This document shows, in pieces, positions 46,411-64,000 of a stretch of 64,000 nucleotides of DNA. The first letter of the stretch is position 1. The number at the start of each line of letters is the position of its first letter. The notes beneath the pieces are model-generated. The model made no database searches and had not been told where the DNA came from. It was given only the letters and a program-made list of their open reading frames with translations. Origin of the DNA: Dioscorea cayenensis subsp. rotundata (Eukaryota; Streptophyta; Magnoliopsida; Dioscoreales; Dioscoreaceae); NCBI RefSeq assembly GCF_009730915.1, contig NC_052486.1, positions 23,692,137 to 23,756,136 of the forward strand, in the 5' to 3' direction. The position numbers were made by a program, and so were the translations under genes.

Positions 46411-49400
46411 ATTTCTTTTGCACCATATTAAACAACCCCTTAAATTCCCTTTAATAACAGTAATGCCACTCTGAATCTTTCATTTTAGAGAAATAACCTA
46501 ACCACTATGTTATGAAGCATTCAAGAAAAAACAGACAGGGATTATTTTTGAAATAATAAACACTTACAAAAATTATGTATATATATGTACATAAAAACTT
46601 AATAAAAATATACATAGATTAATTGATTGTGTCTAATAACTGAAATAAAGTGTGGCACTCATTACAAACTTATAGTGTTTTCTAGTCAAATATAACATAA
46701 TTCAGGATGCATATTATGTCATTGATAATCCCTAAGATTATAAAAATAAATATTTATTTTATTTCATTTTTTAAATATAATAATACTGATTTTTTTTTAA
46801 TCAATATTATATTGGATCAAGGAATTATAACAAAAATTCTTTGTTATGAAAGCCATAATGAATGAATAATCACCCAACACTTACGAGGCAATGGTGCTTT
46901 AATCCCATTTTAATCCATAATAATATAAACACTTGCTATTTATATTGCAACAACAAGGAATGATGAGCTCTATGCATGAACAATATATATATATATATAT
47001 ATATTAAATATAATAAGAAGGGAAGAATAAAAATAAAAGGGAGAAGAAGGGCGCACGTGTTGTCATGTACGTAAACGAAGGGTCGGGAAACAAGGCCAGG
47101 CATCGATTCCATGATACGTACGCCCTGCATTTAAGCGTGCATGAGAGATGGTGATAAACGACTTATTTGACGGTATTGATTTCACCACTCAATCCATCAT
47201 TAATGTTAACAAACAAAATAGTGTCTCAAAATATTATAAAATTATTATGTTTTGACTGAACTTGATAAATGCATGTCAAAAGCAAACACTGACATAGAAC
47301 AAATTTAATAAACATATGTGTTCTCTTCACATAAGTTTTGAAATTCAATAACAGGAGTAAATAACTCAATATTGATAGATATAAAAAAAAAAAAAAAATG
47401 TTGATAATATCATAAGATTATTATAAATATATAAATGTTTTTCATGAATTATTACAGTGTAACAAGAGATACTTATTGGAGGCATTACAGAGAAGATGAA
47501 CAGTGTACGAGCTACCTGAGCATGTGTTTAGGTCAACCAAGACTGGGGTAACTGTTGTTTTAATGAATAATAAAAACGGTGGGACCCACTAAACACCACA
47601 AAAACATGAAAAAACCATAAGGATGGATTTCTTCTACTGTTGGAACAGAAGGGTCAAACTTACATTTATTTATAAGTCCTGAATTATATCACATAGTACA
47701 TTAGAGGGGAGCATGTAGATGATGAGCTTATTTATATTATTAGTTTATTAGACTAGCTTGACATAGACATTGATGCGGATTTGAACCATAATTAAGTAAG
47801 AACAATGGGCAAAGATTAGATCAGGTGACAGAATGTCATCTTTATAACTTTTGTCTCTTCTTGTAATCATGGTTTAAAGCAATAACAACACTTCAAAGAA
47901 AGAATAAATCACTCTCATTAATGGCATTAATTTAATGCCACACATCCCGGTGCACGGTCAGTCAGAGCAGCGCACCGAAGAAGCACGTCGCATATTGTAC
48001 GGAACGCCTGCCGTTCCACCACATTTCACCGGCCATCGCCAGTTATCCTTTTTTTCTTTTTTTTCTTTTTGAAAAAAATTTGAAACCTTACAAGTATATT
48101 ATATATAAATATATAGTTAAAATATTTCACTGCTCAGTAGGATCACAAAGAGAAGGCTTGACTGGCGGGGCAAACCAAGGTTTTTTTTTTAAATATATAT
48201 ATAATTTTTAAAGAAAAGCGAGGCAATAATAATAACAATAACAATAATAATAATAATAATAAAGCGAAGCAGGAGATGGAGTTCATTTTACAGATGGCAA
48301 AATTAGGACAGGATGCTTTTCTTTTTCTTTTTTTCTTTTTTTATAATTCAGAAAGTGTTTTTCCGGGTTTTTCTTAACTGAGAAAAGTGAGAGAGTCAAT
48401 AGGGTGATGCTTGGAAAACAATTTGCTTTGCAATTGCCAAATGCTGTATGAATGGTAAAAGCGAGGCAAAATTGTTGATTAGATTGATGGATTTTGATGT
48501 GGCTTGCTTTGTTTCCCAACTTTGATGCTAGACAAGAGAACTACATGACTATCTTTTGTACTAAAAGAATTGAGTGCACTGAGCCAAGGTCTCATCAGTT
48601 GAGCACTTGGGACTAGTACTTTGAAGAAGATGGATGGATAATGCCATGGTTTCACATAAACCGGTACAAATGCATGAATCTTATTGGTGGTGAGACTTAC
48701 AAGAGAACAACCTTATATATATAAAAACTATAAAGAAATGCGTAAAAAAGAATGTCATGCAATATGTCACCCACTTACTTAGTCAACTAAGGAAATCAAT
48801 AAAGGGCTTCATATACCAAGAACAATTAAGTAGCTTTATTTTCGCTTATCTGTTAAAAATAAATAAATTAAGTTCAATCATAAGGTAGAATCAAAACATG
48901 CTTGTAGTTTGGAGCATCAGTGTCACATAAAAGTATTCAAAATCACTGGTTAGGTAAAAGAAAAAGAGAATCATGAAAAGGAAATCTGCAACAAAAACAC
49001 ACTTTATATTGGAGAATGACAAACAGTATATCAAACAATTAACATCAAAAGCTAAGAGGCTCATTGACAAATGTAGACATCTGAGACCCAAGCCTCTGTT
49101 TAAATGGTGAAAATAATGAACAGCCACAAACTAGTGAAATCAGGCAGCCCAAAAATCACTATCTTAAGAAGAACATAAAACTATGACCAGCCAAAATTGC
49201 CTGTCTCTCTCTATTTATATGTTCACAGTGCACAGCAAGAAAACAAAAAACATTACTTGCGAGCATGGTTCAACTTAAGACATTTGGAGTAAATATTCAA
49301 GTGATTCTTTCAAAGTGATGTTAGTCACACAACATGAAAGAGAAGTAACTCATCCTATGCTGCAGTTAAATTAAATCTCTAGTTCTAATTTAAATTAGAG

Positions 49401-50682
49401 AAACACAATATAATATACTCTGATTCAAAACAAAACTGAAAGTCAAGATGTTGAAGATGAAAACTGATCCATATATCAAGAATAGTTACAGGCAGCATGG
49501 CAATGTATACTACGATCACAAGGGGACTCAGAGCATTATCCTAACGTAAGGGAACAATATGTCCTTTTGATGATTAAGTATGAAACATCTGCCATTCCTT
49601 AAAAGAATTGAAAGGTTATTCTCCAAACTCAATATGAGAGAAAAAAGCTGGCCCACGTCTGGAAAATGACAACCTTAGCAGAACTGAAGCCCAAGGACAG
49701 AAGATTAAAAAAAAAAAAAACACTGACATAAAAACACAAACACACAATCTCTACCGATTCTTGTTTTCAGACAAAATACATCCAGACTGGGTAAGACTAA
49801 GTTTTGAATTAGAATTTTGAGTTCCCATGAAAAGCCTGAAAGGCTTAGTGATGACCAGATCCTACGTACAACAATAAGACCTAGAACAATTAAAGGCCCT
49901 GTCCACCTATAGGAGTATTCAGTATAACCAAAAAAATACCACGCACCATGACTATAACACACTACACTAACATCCCTTGTTGAGCTCATTTTACTAATAA
50001 CAATTCATGTTTACAAATGATCCTGAACAGAAATGGGCCTATCCTAGATAAATTACTTCCTTTCCTGGATTTTTTTCTTGTTTAATCAAGGTCTGAATTC
50101 AGACAGATATCAAAGTTTGAACAGAATATACATTCATAGAAAGAAACAAGAACATCCGCCATTAAGTTTGAACAGAATATACATTCATATACAGGTAATG
50201 TGTACCTTTGCCCTCAACACTACTGCTGAACTCTTTAAATTTCCATATTCTTCAAGACAATGCCAATGAATCAAATACCTGATTTAGGAGCTAATATTTG
50301 TGACAAGAATCTAAACAAATCAAGGTTAGCTACCAGCATTAAGAATTGCGACCATAATCCAAGTAAACAGAAACAAGTTGAATAACTATCCAAAAAGGAA
50401 GTATATAGCAATGACAGGCAGAGTTTAGTGGGAGTCGCACATGTAAAGGACTCCTATCGACAGAACTACGCGCTATTAACCGGTAGGATCAAAGAACAAT
50501 CGGTATTTCACACACAAAGAAAAGCCACACAATACATAAGGATCCATGCATTTTGGAGCAGCAAAAATCTAAGAGCCTCTCATCTGTGAATATAATACAT
50601 AATTACCAAGAAACATGACGTGATTCTCAACCCAAAGGGGGGAAAACAGAGAACAAAAACAAAGAGAAGCTTATCCGGGTCC
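46411..50682. other. 4.3 kb without a recognised gene
   Basis: Mostly AT-rich. Items seen: TA run at about 46985-47005; a GC-richer patch at 47940-48050 with no good open frame; (AAT)n at about 48240-48262; and a near repeat in which GTTTGAACAGAATATACATT occurs at 50117 and again about 50 bases later. 50400-50682 is probably the 3' untranslated region of the PAM68 gene. Short open frames here lack protein-like composition. Confidence 0.6.
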
Positions 50683-51237
50683 TTACTTCTTTCCGCGACC
50701 CCAGAGAGACTCCCAGAAAACAGGCCAGTTCCGGCGCGCTTCGTTCCATCCAAGCAGAGATCCCTCTCGGAGTGGATCCCAGCTGGCCGAGACAATGCCA
50801 TAGCTAACCCCAAGAAGAGCAGAGCCAAAGAAGAAGAAGGACACAATGAAGGGGATCCAAGTAGGGACGTCTATCTTGGCCACTACTTTGAGGTAATAAA
50901 AGAATGGAAAGAAGAGAAGACCCACACCTAACGGAATGCCAATAGAGAGCCCCATTCGGCGCATCATCCGATTAGTGACCACCTCCGGAATCGTGTCGTC
51001 TTCTTTGGCGCCATCTTCATATCCTTCATCGTCATCTTCATATTCATCGGGTTTGGTGCGCTTCTGCTTCGGTTTCTTGGTTTGGGATGGGGGACCGAAG
51101 CCCTTGGGACTCTTGAGGGCTGAAGGGAGGGAGAGAACTCGAGAGGGAAAGAGAATTTGGTAAGAGGTGGAGGGCTTGGAACGATGAGGGGTTTGGAGAG
51201 AGGAGAAAGGTGCTGGTCGGAGGAAGAGCGATTCCAT
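50683..51237 (-). CDS. PAM68: PAM68-type photosystem II assembly factor, chloroplast
   Basis: PAM68 is a thylakoid membrane protein needed for early assembly of the photosystem II core. It has a single exon of 184 aa. The N-terminal 40 residues (MESLFLRPAPFSSLQTPHRS) are Ser/Pro-rich like a transit peptide. An acidic patch follows (about 65-83: DEYEDDDEGYEDG). The DUF3464 core starts at VVTNRMMRRM, with two membrane helices at about 97-118 and 127-152 and a conserved tail with SASWDP and GSLLGWNEARRNW. The intronless layout and length fit the family. Paralog assignment (PAM68 or PAM68-like) is open. Confidence 0.92.
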   Translation of the reverse strand: MESLFLRPAPFSSLQTPHRSKPSTSYQILFPSRVLSLPSALKSPKGFGPPSQTKKPKQKRTKPDEYEDDDEGYEDGAKEDDTIPEVVTNRMMRRMGLSIGIPLGVGLLFFPFFYYLKVVAKIDVPTWIPFIVSFFFFGSALLGVSYGIVSASWDPLREGSLLGWNEARRNWPVFWESLWGRGKK

Positions 51238-51986
51238 TGGCGAGGTTTTTCTAACCTATGGCGGGCAGCCAACAAGCACCTTATCCTCTTTTCTCATTTG
51301 GGATGTAAACCCAGGTCAATCATGATCCAAACCCAATCCATAAGAGCTGAACTAATTTATGAAAAATTGGCTAATTGGGTGGACCATTGCCAGACAAAGT
51401 TGCTTGGCTTTATTATTGGATGCAATAAAACAGCTATAAGTTTTGTATCACAAACTACTTCACTCTGTATGACGGTTTTAGAACTCCAACTACAGCACCT
51501 GCACCTTGTCTAAGGACTGCATTGACAGCATGGAGGAACATCCAAACATGTGATGAAACTATAACGAGAGCAATGATTATCCTATGTCCTTTTTTGGTGT
51601 AAGGTCATTATTGCATGCAGCTACAAAGACGACTGAAACTTAAAGCTGTAGAAAAGAACAAACATCAAAAACTTACATAGATTGCCACATCAAATTCAAT
51701 GATATTTTGACCCTGATAGCCTTCCAGATGGGGTTGCTCCGCAATTACAACCTGTAAATAAATTACATTTATTTTGGTCAACATTTGCTTTGCAAGCTGG
51801 AGTTCAAATATATGTTATGACAGGAATACTACTACTAATCTAATGAACATTAATTTAAATTAACCAAGAAACTATCAGTCAATTATCCTACTTGAACACT
51901 GAAGGCATTGAAAACCTGAGCAATTAAGAAAGAACATGCAGGAGTTCTCACTTGGAATTTCTACAATCTGAAGGCCTGAGTGTGAA
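51238..51986. other. PAM68 upstream region and neighbour's 3' flank
   Basis: No gene is seen. It contains the PAM68 leader and promoter on the left and the 3' untranslated region of the coiled-coil gene on the right; both genes point left. Confidence 0.6.
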
Positions 51987-53251
51987 TTACTGGATTGGGC
52001 TTGCTGGAATTCTACAACGGCTGCGCAGGTTATCAATTGCTTTTTCCACAGATTGAGCAAGCTCAGGAATCTTTTCTTTGCACACTGTCAAACAATAGGA
52101 ATTTCAAGGCAGTTTTTCATCAGTACCAGAAAATTGTGAAGCTTATTAAAGGGTTTCTTCTTCACATACCACGAGTTGCGGTCGCTTGTGCTTCTGTGAG
52201 AAACTCCACATAAGAAGCCTATAAAATTAATACCACCTGTTGATCAGAAAATTCTTAAAGAACAGTGCATGCTTGGCATACTCAATAAAAGGAAAAAAAA
52301 ATACACCACCTTCAACAAATCCATATTCTCAACTATCCTCCCAGACAGCTTCTTGTGTTCCTCCTCTGCTTCAGCTATCAATTGCGTACATGATTGTGCC
52401 TGCATCTGATGAGACCAAGAAATTGTGAGTATATAATACGAAATACTAGAATCGGTTTGATGACAATGAATAAGTTGCTAAAATCTCAATCAGTCAATCA
52501 GATAAGCATTTTATGATGACAAACAGAGGCTAGAAAACCACCCATGAATCACATTCATAAAGTGTATTTCAATCCATATTCTTAAGAAACATAATACAAT
52601 TAATCCCTCCTATCCAAGAATGATTTTCATATAAGTACCAGCAAAGATTAAGATGGGATCATAGCATATCACGGGTGAAGCTAAATTCATAAGAATATCA
52701 AACTATAAGGAAATGAAACCATGCTTATAAAAATTCAAATTAAAACAATAAAAATAACTACAAATAAAGAACCACATGGCAGATCAGAAGCGAATAACAG
52801 TGGGATATTTGTAGAGAGGTATTTGCAGACAAACGGATGCTGGATCTAACATCGCATTCAAACCCTAACAACAAAATACAAGGAATCGATGAATCCGGCA
52901 TTAGATCACCAAGAATACCTTGAAGCGTTTGGAGATCCTGGACTCGGAGGCGTTGATCTCCTTGAGAGCCTCAGAATGGAAGAGATCCAGGTGTCGCTTC
53001 AGGGCATTTGCTCGAGAGTTGGCAAGATCTTTCAGATCGGAGATGTTGGCTGGGGTTTTAGGTATCGGGGAAGCAGGAGAGCGGACCAGGGGCGAGGATG
53101 AGAGGGTTTTCTTGGACGAGGTGGCTCTGAAGGTGAGATCGAAGTCGAAGGGCTTACAAGGCTCCTTGGAGAAGCGTCTGGGGGACGACATTGGGAGCGG
53201 GGACCGGAGAACGCCGGCCTTCGCGCCGCCTCTCGGAGCTCTCTTCTTCAT
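51987..53251 (-). CDS. Small coiled-coil protein of unknown function
   Basis: Not recognised. Four exons in transcript order: 53251-52919, 52405-52310, 52218-52170 and 52084-51987, giving 191 aa with matching phases and GT-AG ends. The N terminus is basic (MKKRAPRGGAKAGVLRSPLP), then FDFDLTFRATSSKK and Ser/Pro-rich stretches with several SP/TP pairs, possible kinase sites. From about residue 80 to the end the sequence is helical with a heptad-like pattern (SDLKDLANSRANALKRHLDL, LIAEAEEEHKKLSGRIVENM, LAQSVEKAIDNLRSRC). A basic nuclear-type N terminus plus a coiled coil suggests a chromosome- or cytoskeleton-associated protein, but this is inference. GGCGGGA at 53336-53342, near the likely start, resembles half an E2F site. 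Confidence 0.8.
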
Positions 53252-53868
53252 CTTCGAAGCCGCGTTTGAGAGATGAGAAGAGAAGAGAAGAGAAGAGAGA
53301 GAGATTTGCCGCCTTTGCCCGGGTATTTATAGTGTGGCGGGATACTCAGAGATTTCAAATTTAAAATTTAAATTCCATTTAATAGGGTGAAAGGATACTA
53401 ATCTTTGAAATTTGAAAATACTCGGATGTTGATTAACTTGATTTTAGTCTTGAATTTATTTTTTGACATTAAAAAAAAAAATGTTGTTTTAATTTCTGAT
53501 GCGTTATAATGTCTATTTTGGTATCCAATATATACCAATATATTTATTTTTATATATTTATTGTAGTTTCTAAACAAAATTATTATTTACATAACTATAT
53601 GGTAATATAATTATATTCATTTTTGGTCCTTGTGTAATATCTCAACAAAAAAAAAATTTAAAAAAAAAAAATGAATAATCTATAGATTAGAAAATTTATT
53701 CCAAATCAAAATTTTCTTCATAATTCTAAAGACGAAATTGAATATTTGGAATATCATGACTGACTATGAAATTTTAAATGTTTGAAGAGGCAATCTGCCA
53801 AACAATGGAATAAAGAAAAAAATTTCTGTATTTATACAAACAGTATAAATTTACATAAAGAGAATGTA
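53252..53868. other. Promoter of coiled-coil gene and GTG 3' flank
   Basis: No gene is seen. An AGAAG-rich leader (53277-53305) and TATTTATA at about 53323-53330 belong to the coiled-coil gene. The rest is AT-rich and leads into the 3' untranslated region of the GTG gene. Confidence 0.55.
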
Positions 53869-59593
<5,725 letters not shown>

Positions 59594-59843
59594 CTCCGCA
59601 AGGCCAGCCTTCAATCCCTTGCCTTCTTGTGCTTAAATGCTTGCAGATCGAAGTCTCCTTGCTACCATTGATGGTTTATTTGGGATTTTTCTGGTGATTT
59701 GGGAGCCACGCGCTTGTAGTGTTTGATGAAATGCCTGAAAAACAGAGTGCTTTCGATGAGTGATGCGAGCGTGGGAAGGCCGAGCGCAGCCGGACAATTT
59801 TGTACGCTCTCGAGTATGTGCGACCAAACCTCTGATAAAAAAT

Positions 59844-59885
<42 letters not shown>

Positions 59886-61544
59886 AATTAATTAATTTTC
59901 AGAGAAAAGTTGAAGTCAGTATTAATTAACAAATATTTAATTTTTATAATAAAAATATCACCTTAAAAAAAAACTATTAAAACGACACTATTTGGTGCGG
60001 TGAAATATTATAAAAATGGTGAATGGGCCAATCTAGAATCAAATTTCTGAGTCAGTGTTGATAGTATTGTTATAGTACGTACACATATAGGATCTTGTAG
60101 AAACACTGTTTATTCACTGTTTATAGATTTTTTTGTAAAAATATTATTTTTTTTTATTTTCTAGTGATACTTAGAAGACCTTATTTAACTTGGTTTGATT
60201 CTTAAATATCTTCTGTTTTTTATTAAAAAATAAAATAAAATAAAGAAAAAAAAATGGAGTATGGGCAGAAGTAATTGTGGGCTTGCACGGAGCCTAATTT
60301 GGCAAATGATTTGTGCTGAAACCTTTCAGCCCAGTCCCATTTTCAGTAAATATATATATACATTAAAAAAAATTCTAAAATTCTAATTACTATGGATAGG
60401 AAGATTAAAAGTATTTTTTCCCCATTTTTCTTTATGGAAGTGGGTGATTCTCATAACATTCTTTATTACATTATTTATATTGAAAATATGTTAATAAGAA
60501 TCAACATAAACATCCATGTAAATTAAATAACTCTTGTAAATATATATAAATAAATAAAGTAATTTGTGAGTCACATTAGGATCAGGATAAATAGCAGCAG
60601 CAGCAGCAAGAAAGACACATGATATGAGACCATGAAAAAGAAGCATGTTATGAATGAAATAGTAATATAGAACAGTATGGTGGTGCAAAAAACATTGAGC
60701 AATGAATGAATGATGCTTGCTTGCTTGCTTGCTTGCTTGCATGCCTGCCTTACAGCTATTGCTTTTGCCTGCTTTGGAAGCTCTTTTGGCAAAAATTAAA
60801 CTCACATGCTCCCTCAAACAGTGAAATAGACTTTCAACTAGAATGAGAGAGTGCTCAGACATTTTACCATAAATTTCTCACCCATTCATTCAAACTTCAG
60901 ACAGCTTGCATGCAATAATAAGTACCAAAGTAAAAGCTTTACAAAACCAATGAAAAGGATGTCACATTGGAGACCTCTCTATCATGGGACCCAACAAAGA
61001 CCAATTGGTCTTGGTCCCCATTAATACCAACCAAACACTATGCATGTGATTATATGGTCATCTTTTTACTATTTCAAGTATTTTTCTAAGAGGTTCCCTC
61101 TCTCGGCATCAAAATAATGCCAATTCCAGGGAACAAAGAAGCAGGATTGAAGTAAAAAACTAAGCAGCATTGCAGCAGCAGCAGCACAGACTAAGTAAAT
61201 AAGCTGCAAGTAAATACTGAAAAACATATATGTATCTAAACCTGGAATATATTTGCATTCTGAGATGGTCCTATTGACTGCATTAACTCTTATTCCTTGA
61301 TAAATAAGGATTTCTGAAGTTAAGACAAGCAATGCAGAACATGAAATAAAGAAAAGAATGTCATTGAAACCAGAGACAATCCATCAGAGTCAGACTGATC
61401 AGAGAGGCATAGAATGAAAGATAGGTACTGTATGTTTTTCATAGGACAGTGGATTCCCAAGAACATTACCACCCAGTCTGGTTGGTTTTCAATCATCTGC
61501 ATTCAGAATATGAATAGCATGAGCGTCAGGTTGGTGATTGGTGT
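59594..61544. other. GTG upstream region and GRF 3' flank
   Basis: No gene is seen. It holds the GTG leader and promoter (to about 59830), a long TA run at 59849-59882, AT-rich DNA, a (TTGC)n run at 60715-60740, and probably the 3' untranslated region of the growth-regulating factor (about 61100-61544). An open frame of 123 codons at 60491-60862 (minus) contains the simple repeat and looks non-coding. Confidence 0.6.
59849..59882. repeat. (TA)n microsatellite upstream of GTG
   Basis: Seventeen or so TA units about 260 bases upstream of the GTG start codon. Confidence 0.9.
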
Positions 61545-62094
61545 CTAGTTGAAAAAAGTGAATGTGCTTGTTCTGGAAGTGGACTCACCATTAGGTGACC
61601 TTGAACTAGTGGTGGAGAAATCCGATGAGGCCATCGGTATGGAGATTGAGAGCTGAGTTGTAGAGTACGATGTCCGGTTGGACCTATCATCTTCAAGGTC
61701 GGACCAGGAGTCCTTCGTCTTTGGCCATTCATCGAAGAAAGGTCTCAGTGATTGGCTTTCATGCTTCACAGAGTCCGATGAACCAAATTCAGCCCCGAAT
61801 AAGGAATGCTGCTGCTGCTGCTGGTGCTGGTGCTGGTGCTGGTGCTGCATTGATAATGAGCTCATTGAAGTCTGCCCAAGATCATGCAGTGAATGGAGCG
61901 GCGGAGGATAATTGCTCTGCAGAAGTGAACCGGAGTTTCCAGTTTTCGACAGGGGGAATGAGGAGACTTGTGATGGCATCAGACGCCAGGAGCTGTCAAG
62001 AGAAGAGTCCATTCCCATACCCCTTGCACTCCCAGATGCTTCAGAAAAGAAACTATGCTCATCAACATCAGGTTTCAGTACTCCCTGGAGGTAC
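61545..62094 (-). CDS. GRF: Growth-regulating factor (GRF), last exon only
   Basis: GRFs are plant transcription factors that promote organ growth with GIF co-activators. Only the C-terminal exon is in the window: 183 codons from an AG acceptor (62095-62096) to the stop at 61545. It reads YLQGVLKPDVDEHSFFSEAS and DSSWRLMPSQVSSFPLS, then a His/Gln repeat, RPFFDEWPKTKDSWSDLEDD (FFD motif) and STTQLSISIPMASSDFSTTS (TQL motif). The QLQ and WRC DNA-binding domains, and the miR396 site in WRC, must lie beyond 64000. The entering phase (2 bases before) suits an Arg codon at the junction. Family identity is firm; paralog unknown. Confidence 0.9.
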
Positions 62095-62096
62095 CT

Positions 62097-64000
62097 GTAT
62101 CAATTGGTATTGTCAAAGAGATCATAGTTAGCATAGAAAAGGAATTTTCTTAAAAAAGGAAGACAACGTGTTCTCACTGGATGTAACAGTTACAAAATGA
62201 TTTTGCATGAAGCCAAATTATTCCTTTGGCATCAGACAATTCTTAAAAATAGTCTCCACATGGACCCAATTTATGCCACTTAGCACACAAGTACAAAGCG
62301 CCAACAGGTTCTATCAAGTTTGTTGTTTCATGAATCTGAGTGGTAAGACTTAGGACATCAAATACATAGGTCAGAGCTACATGCAAGAGAAGAGTTCTCA
62401 ACCAGAACTCAGTAACCTCTTCCTTGAAAGAATTATTTTATGAAGATACCTTGCATGCACTTTCTTGAGTTCAAGGAATCATGATCATGTGTTGTCATGG
62501 CTCACAAAGAAATTTTGGTCGTAAAAATTAACGAATCATGATTCATGATTGTTAAACAGCCGCAAAAAAAAACTTACCAAAATCATTATCACTGAGGAGA
62601 AAATAAGACAGTGATAATCGAGATGCATTCATGGGCTAACTAAACATCAAGAAAAAAGAATGACTAATGGATAATTTTGCTCAGAATGCTAAAAAGGTTA
62701 AAGAAGGATCAGAGACTAATATGGCATTGTTTCTTGTTAAAAATGGCAGGAAATATTTTGAGTAATACAGACTTACCATAGCTGCAGGATGAACAAATAT
62801 AAAGTTTGATTAGTTTTAAAACAAAAGAAATATTATAGTTCACATGTTATTCTCTTAAAACAAATTATACATGCATTATAGATGTCAGATAAACACCTTT
62901 TGAGTGTCAGCATTGAAGATGAGGAAACAAAAGATGGAATCCTATGATAATGTTGGGAAAAAGGCATATAATTCATCTAGACCACACGGCACCACACTAA
63001 TAGGCCGAGGGTATCTAACTAAACTCTCACATGTAATCATTCCCTTCATAAGCACTAGTGAATATTTTCTATGACTGAGTCACTGACATGAGAGTGTTAT
63101 ATTATGCCTTTTAGTTTTCTTGAATCAAATAAACCAGCAAATAAAATTCCATTAGATAAGAGTGCTGAATAAGTTGATGCTGATATAAATACACTTAGAA
63201 AATTGTACCTTGCTAGATATCAAAACCATAATAGGAACATGAGAAGTTCACTCACAACTTAACGACAGAACTCCCTTTCTTTTCATTATTCTTGCATAAA
63301 AAGCCTAATTCGATCAAAATATAATATGGACCAATTTGGTAAGACCCCCAAGATGAAACACAAGTTCCATCAAATAGTTTCAATAATCAAATCAACCACC
63401 TGTAAGGTCACAAAACAGGTGCAGAAAGACAAAGAAACATGTGTGAGAAATGTTCTAGCAGTAGTTTGCCGATCACCCTGAATGTTGTTAAGTCTATCCA
63501 TCTTTACAATAATACTGGTGGAAACCTACACTAGACCAGAGCTGAGAGCTCATAACCTCTGGGAACTGGGAGAAACTTGTCAGACAGGTGTAGCTAATTA
63601 ACCAGACAAAGACCCTGAATGTTGTTAAGTCTATCCATCTTTACAATAATACTGGTGGAAACCTACACTAGACCAGAGCTGAGAGCTCATAACCTCTGGG
63701 AACTGGGAGAAACTTGTCAGACAGGTGTAGCTAATTAACCAGACAAAGACCATGAAGGCAGGAAGCGAAAAGTTTTTCCAAACTGCCAAGTCTCTGCAAT
63801 GTACCATAGAAATGAATCAATCTCTGACAGCAAACGGTCAAAGATTTTAATATTTCACCTCCAACAAAGTTCTACTTCCAAAACCATAAATTGAGATCAT
63901 TCTCATGCGCCTCTGGTTTAAATTAGATCTATGTTCTTTAGAGGGAAGAAATCAACAAAATGTGGATTAGTATGAGTGCAAATGAAGTAGAAAGAGCAAA
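62097..64000 (-). other. GRF intron sequence
   Basis: No exon was recognised in this 1.9 kb, so it is probably intron of the GRF gene. An exon-like pair of splice signals surrounds only five bases near 62776-62780 and was not accepted. The tandem duplication at 63476-63749 is listed separately. Confidence 0.5.
63476..63749. repeat. Perfect 137-base tandem duplication
   Basis: Units 63476-63612 and 63613-63749 are identical by eye over the full 137 bases, so the event is recent, or an assembly artefact. It lies in the presumed GRF intron. Confidence 0.9.

Noticed and set aside
62770-62785. Five-base microexon in the GRF intron
   Set aside because: CTATG lies between good AG and GT signals, but joining it gives an unexpected residue at the junction and no support exists.

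Overview
This window is nuclear DNA of a flowering plant. Genes are split by many short GT-AG introns, spacers are AT-rich with microsatellites, and proteins match plant families throughout. The GTG/COLD1 protein agrees very closely with the rice sequence as I recall it, so a monocot is likely. The low GC argues against a grass. The species cannot be fixed from the sequence alone.

Layout, left to right. 1-1.9 kb is repeat-like DNA in which a GC-richer, gene-like block lies between two clusters of a TTAAAC motif. 2.5-5.8 kb (+) is the APC/C activator CDC20. 7.6-14.1 kb (+) is the SnRK1 alpha kinase; one of its introns holds a 2.5 kb mosaic of plastid DNA (ndhC/ndhK pieces twice, the trnA intron and 3' exon, and the 5' part of rrn23). 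A tRNA-derived SINE with perfect target duplications lies just behind it. 15.9-19.7 kb (-) is a mitochondrial alternative oxidase with both regulatory cysteines and stress-type promoter motifs. 20.8-22.9 kb (-) is a 91-residue acyl-CoA-binding protein. 24.0-25.4 kb (-) is ribosomal protein eL13. 26.8-28.1 kb holds a 5'-truncated LINE and a fold-back element. 30.1-32.6 kb (+) is a membrane protein I do not recognise. 37.3-41.2 kb (+) is a Golgi-type putative methyltransferase of the ERD3/PMT21 kind. 42.1-45.4 kb (-) is a BREVIS RADIX family protein. 46.4-50.6 kb shows no gene. 50.7-51.2 kb (-) is a PAM68-type photosystem II assembly factor. 52.0-53.3 kb (-) is a small coiled-coil protein of unknown role. 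53.9-59.6 kb (-) is GTG/COLD1. 61.5-62.1 kb (-) is the last exon of a growth-regulating factor gene that runs off the right edge.

The genes form no operon or pathway cluster. They are independent housekeeping, energy-signalling, stress and growth genes. I did not find a novel enzymatic system. The most unusual items are the composite organelle insertion inside the SnRK1 gene, a probable GC-AG intron in the same gene, and compact promoter signatures: a palindromic MSA pair at CDC20, and a mitochondrial-dysfunction motif plus a palindromic W-box pair at the alternative oxidase. All exon boundaries were placed by eye from splice dinucleotides, reading frame and remembered family sequences; none was tested against transcripts.
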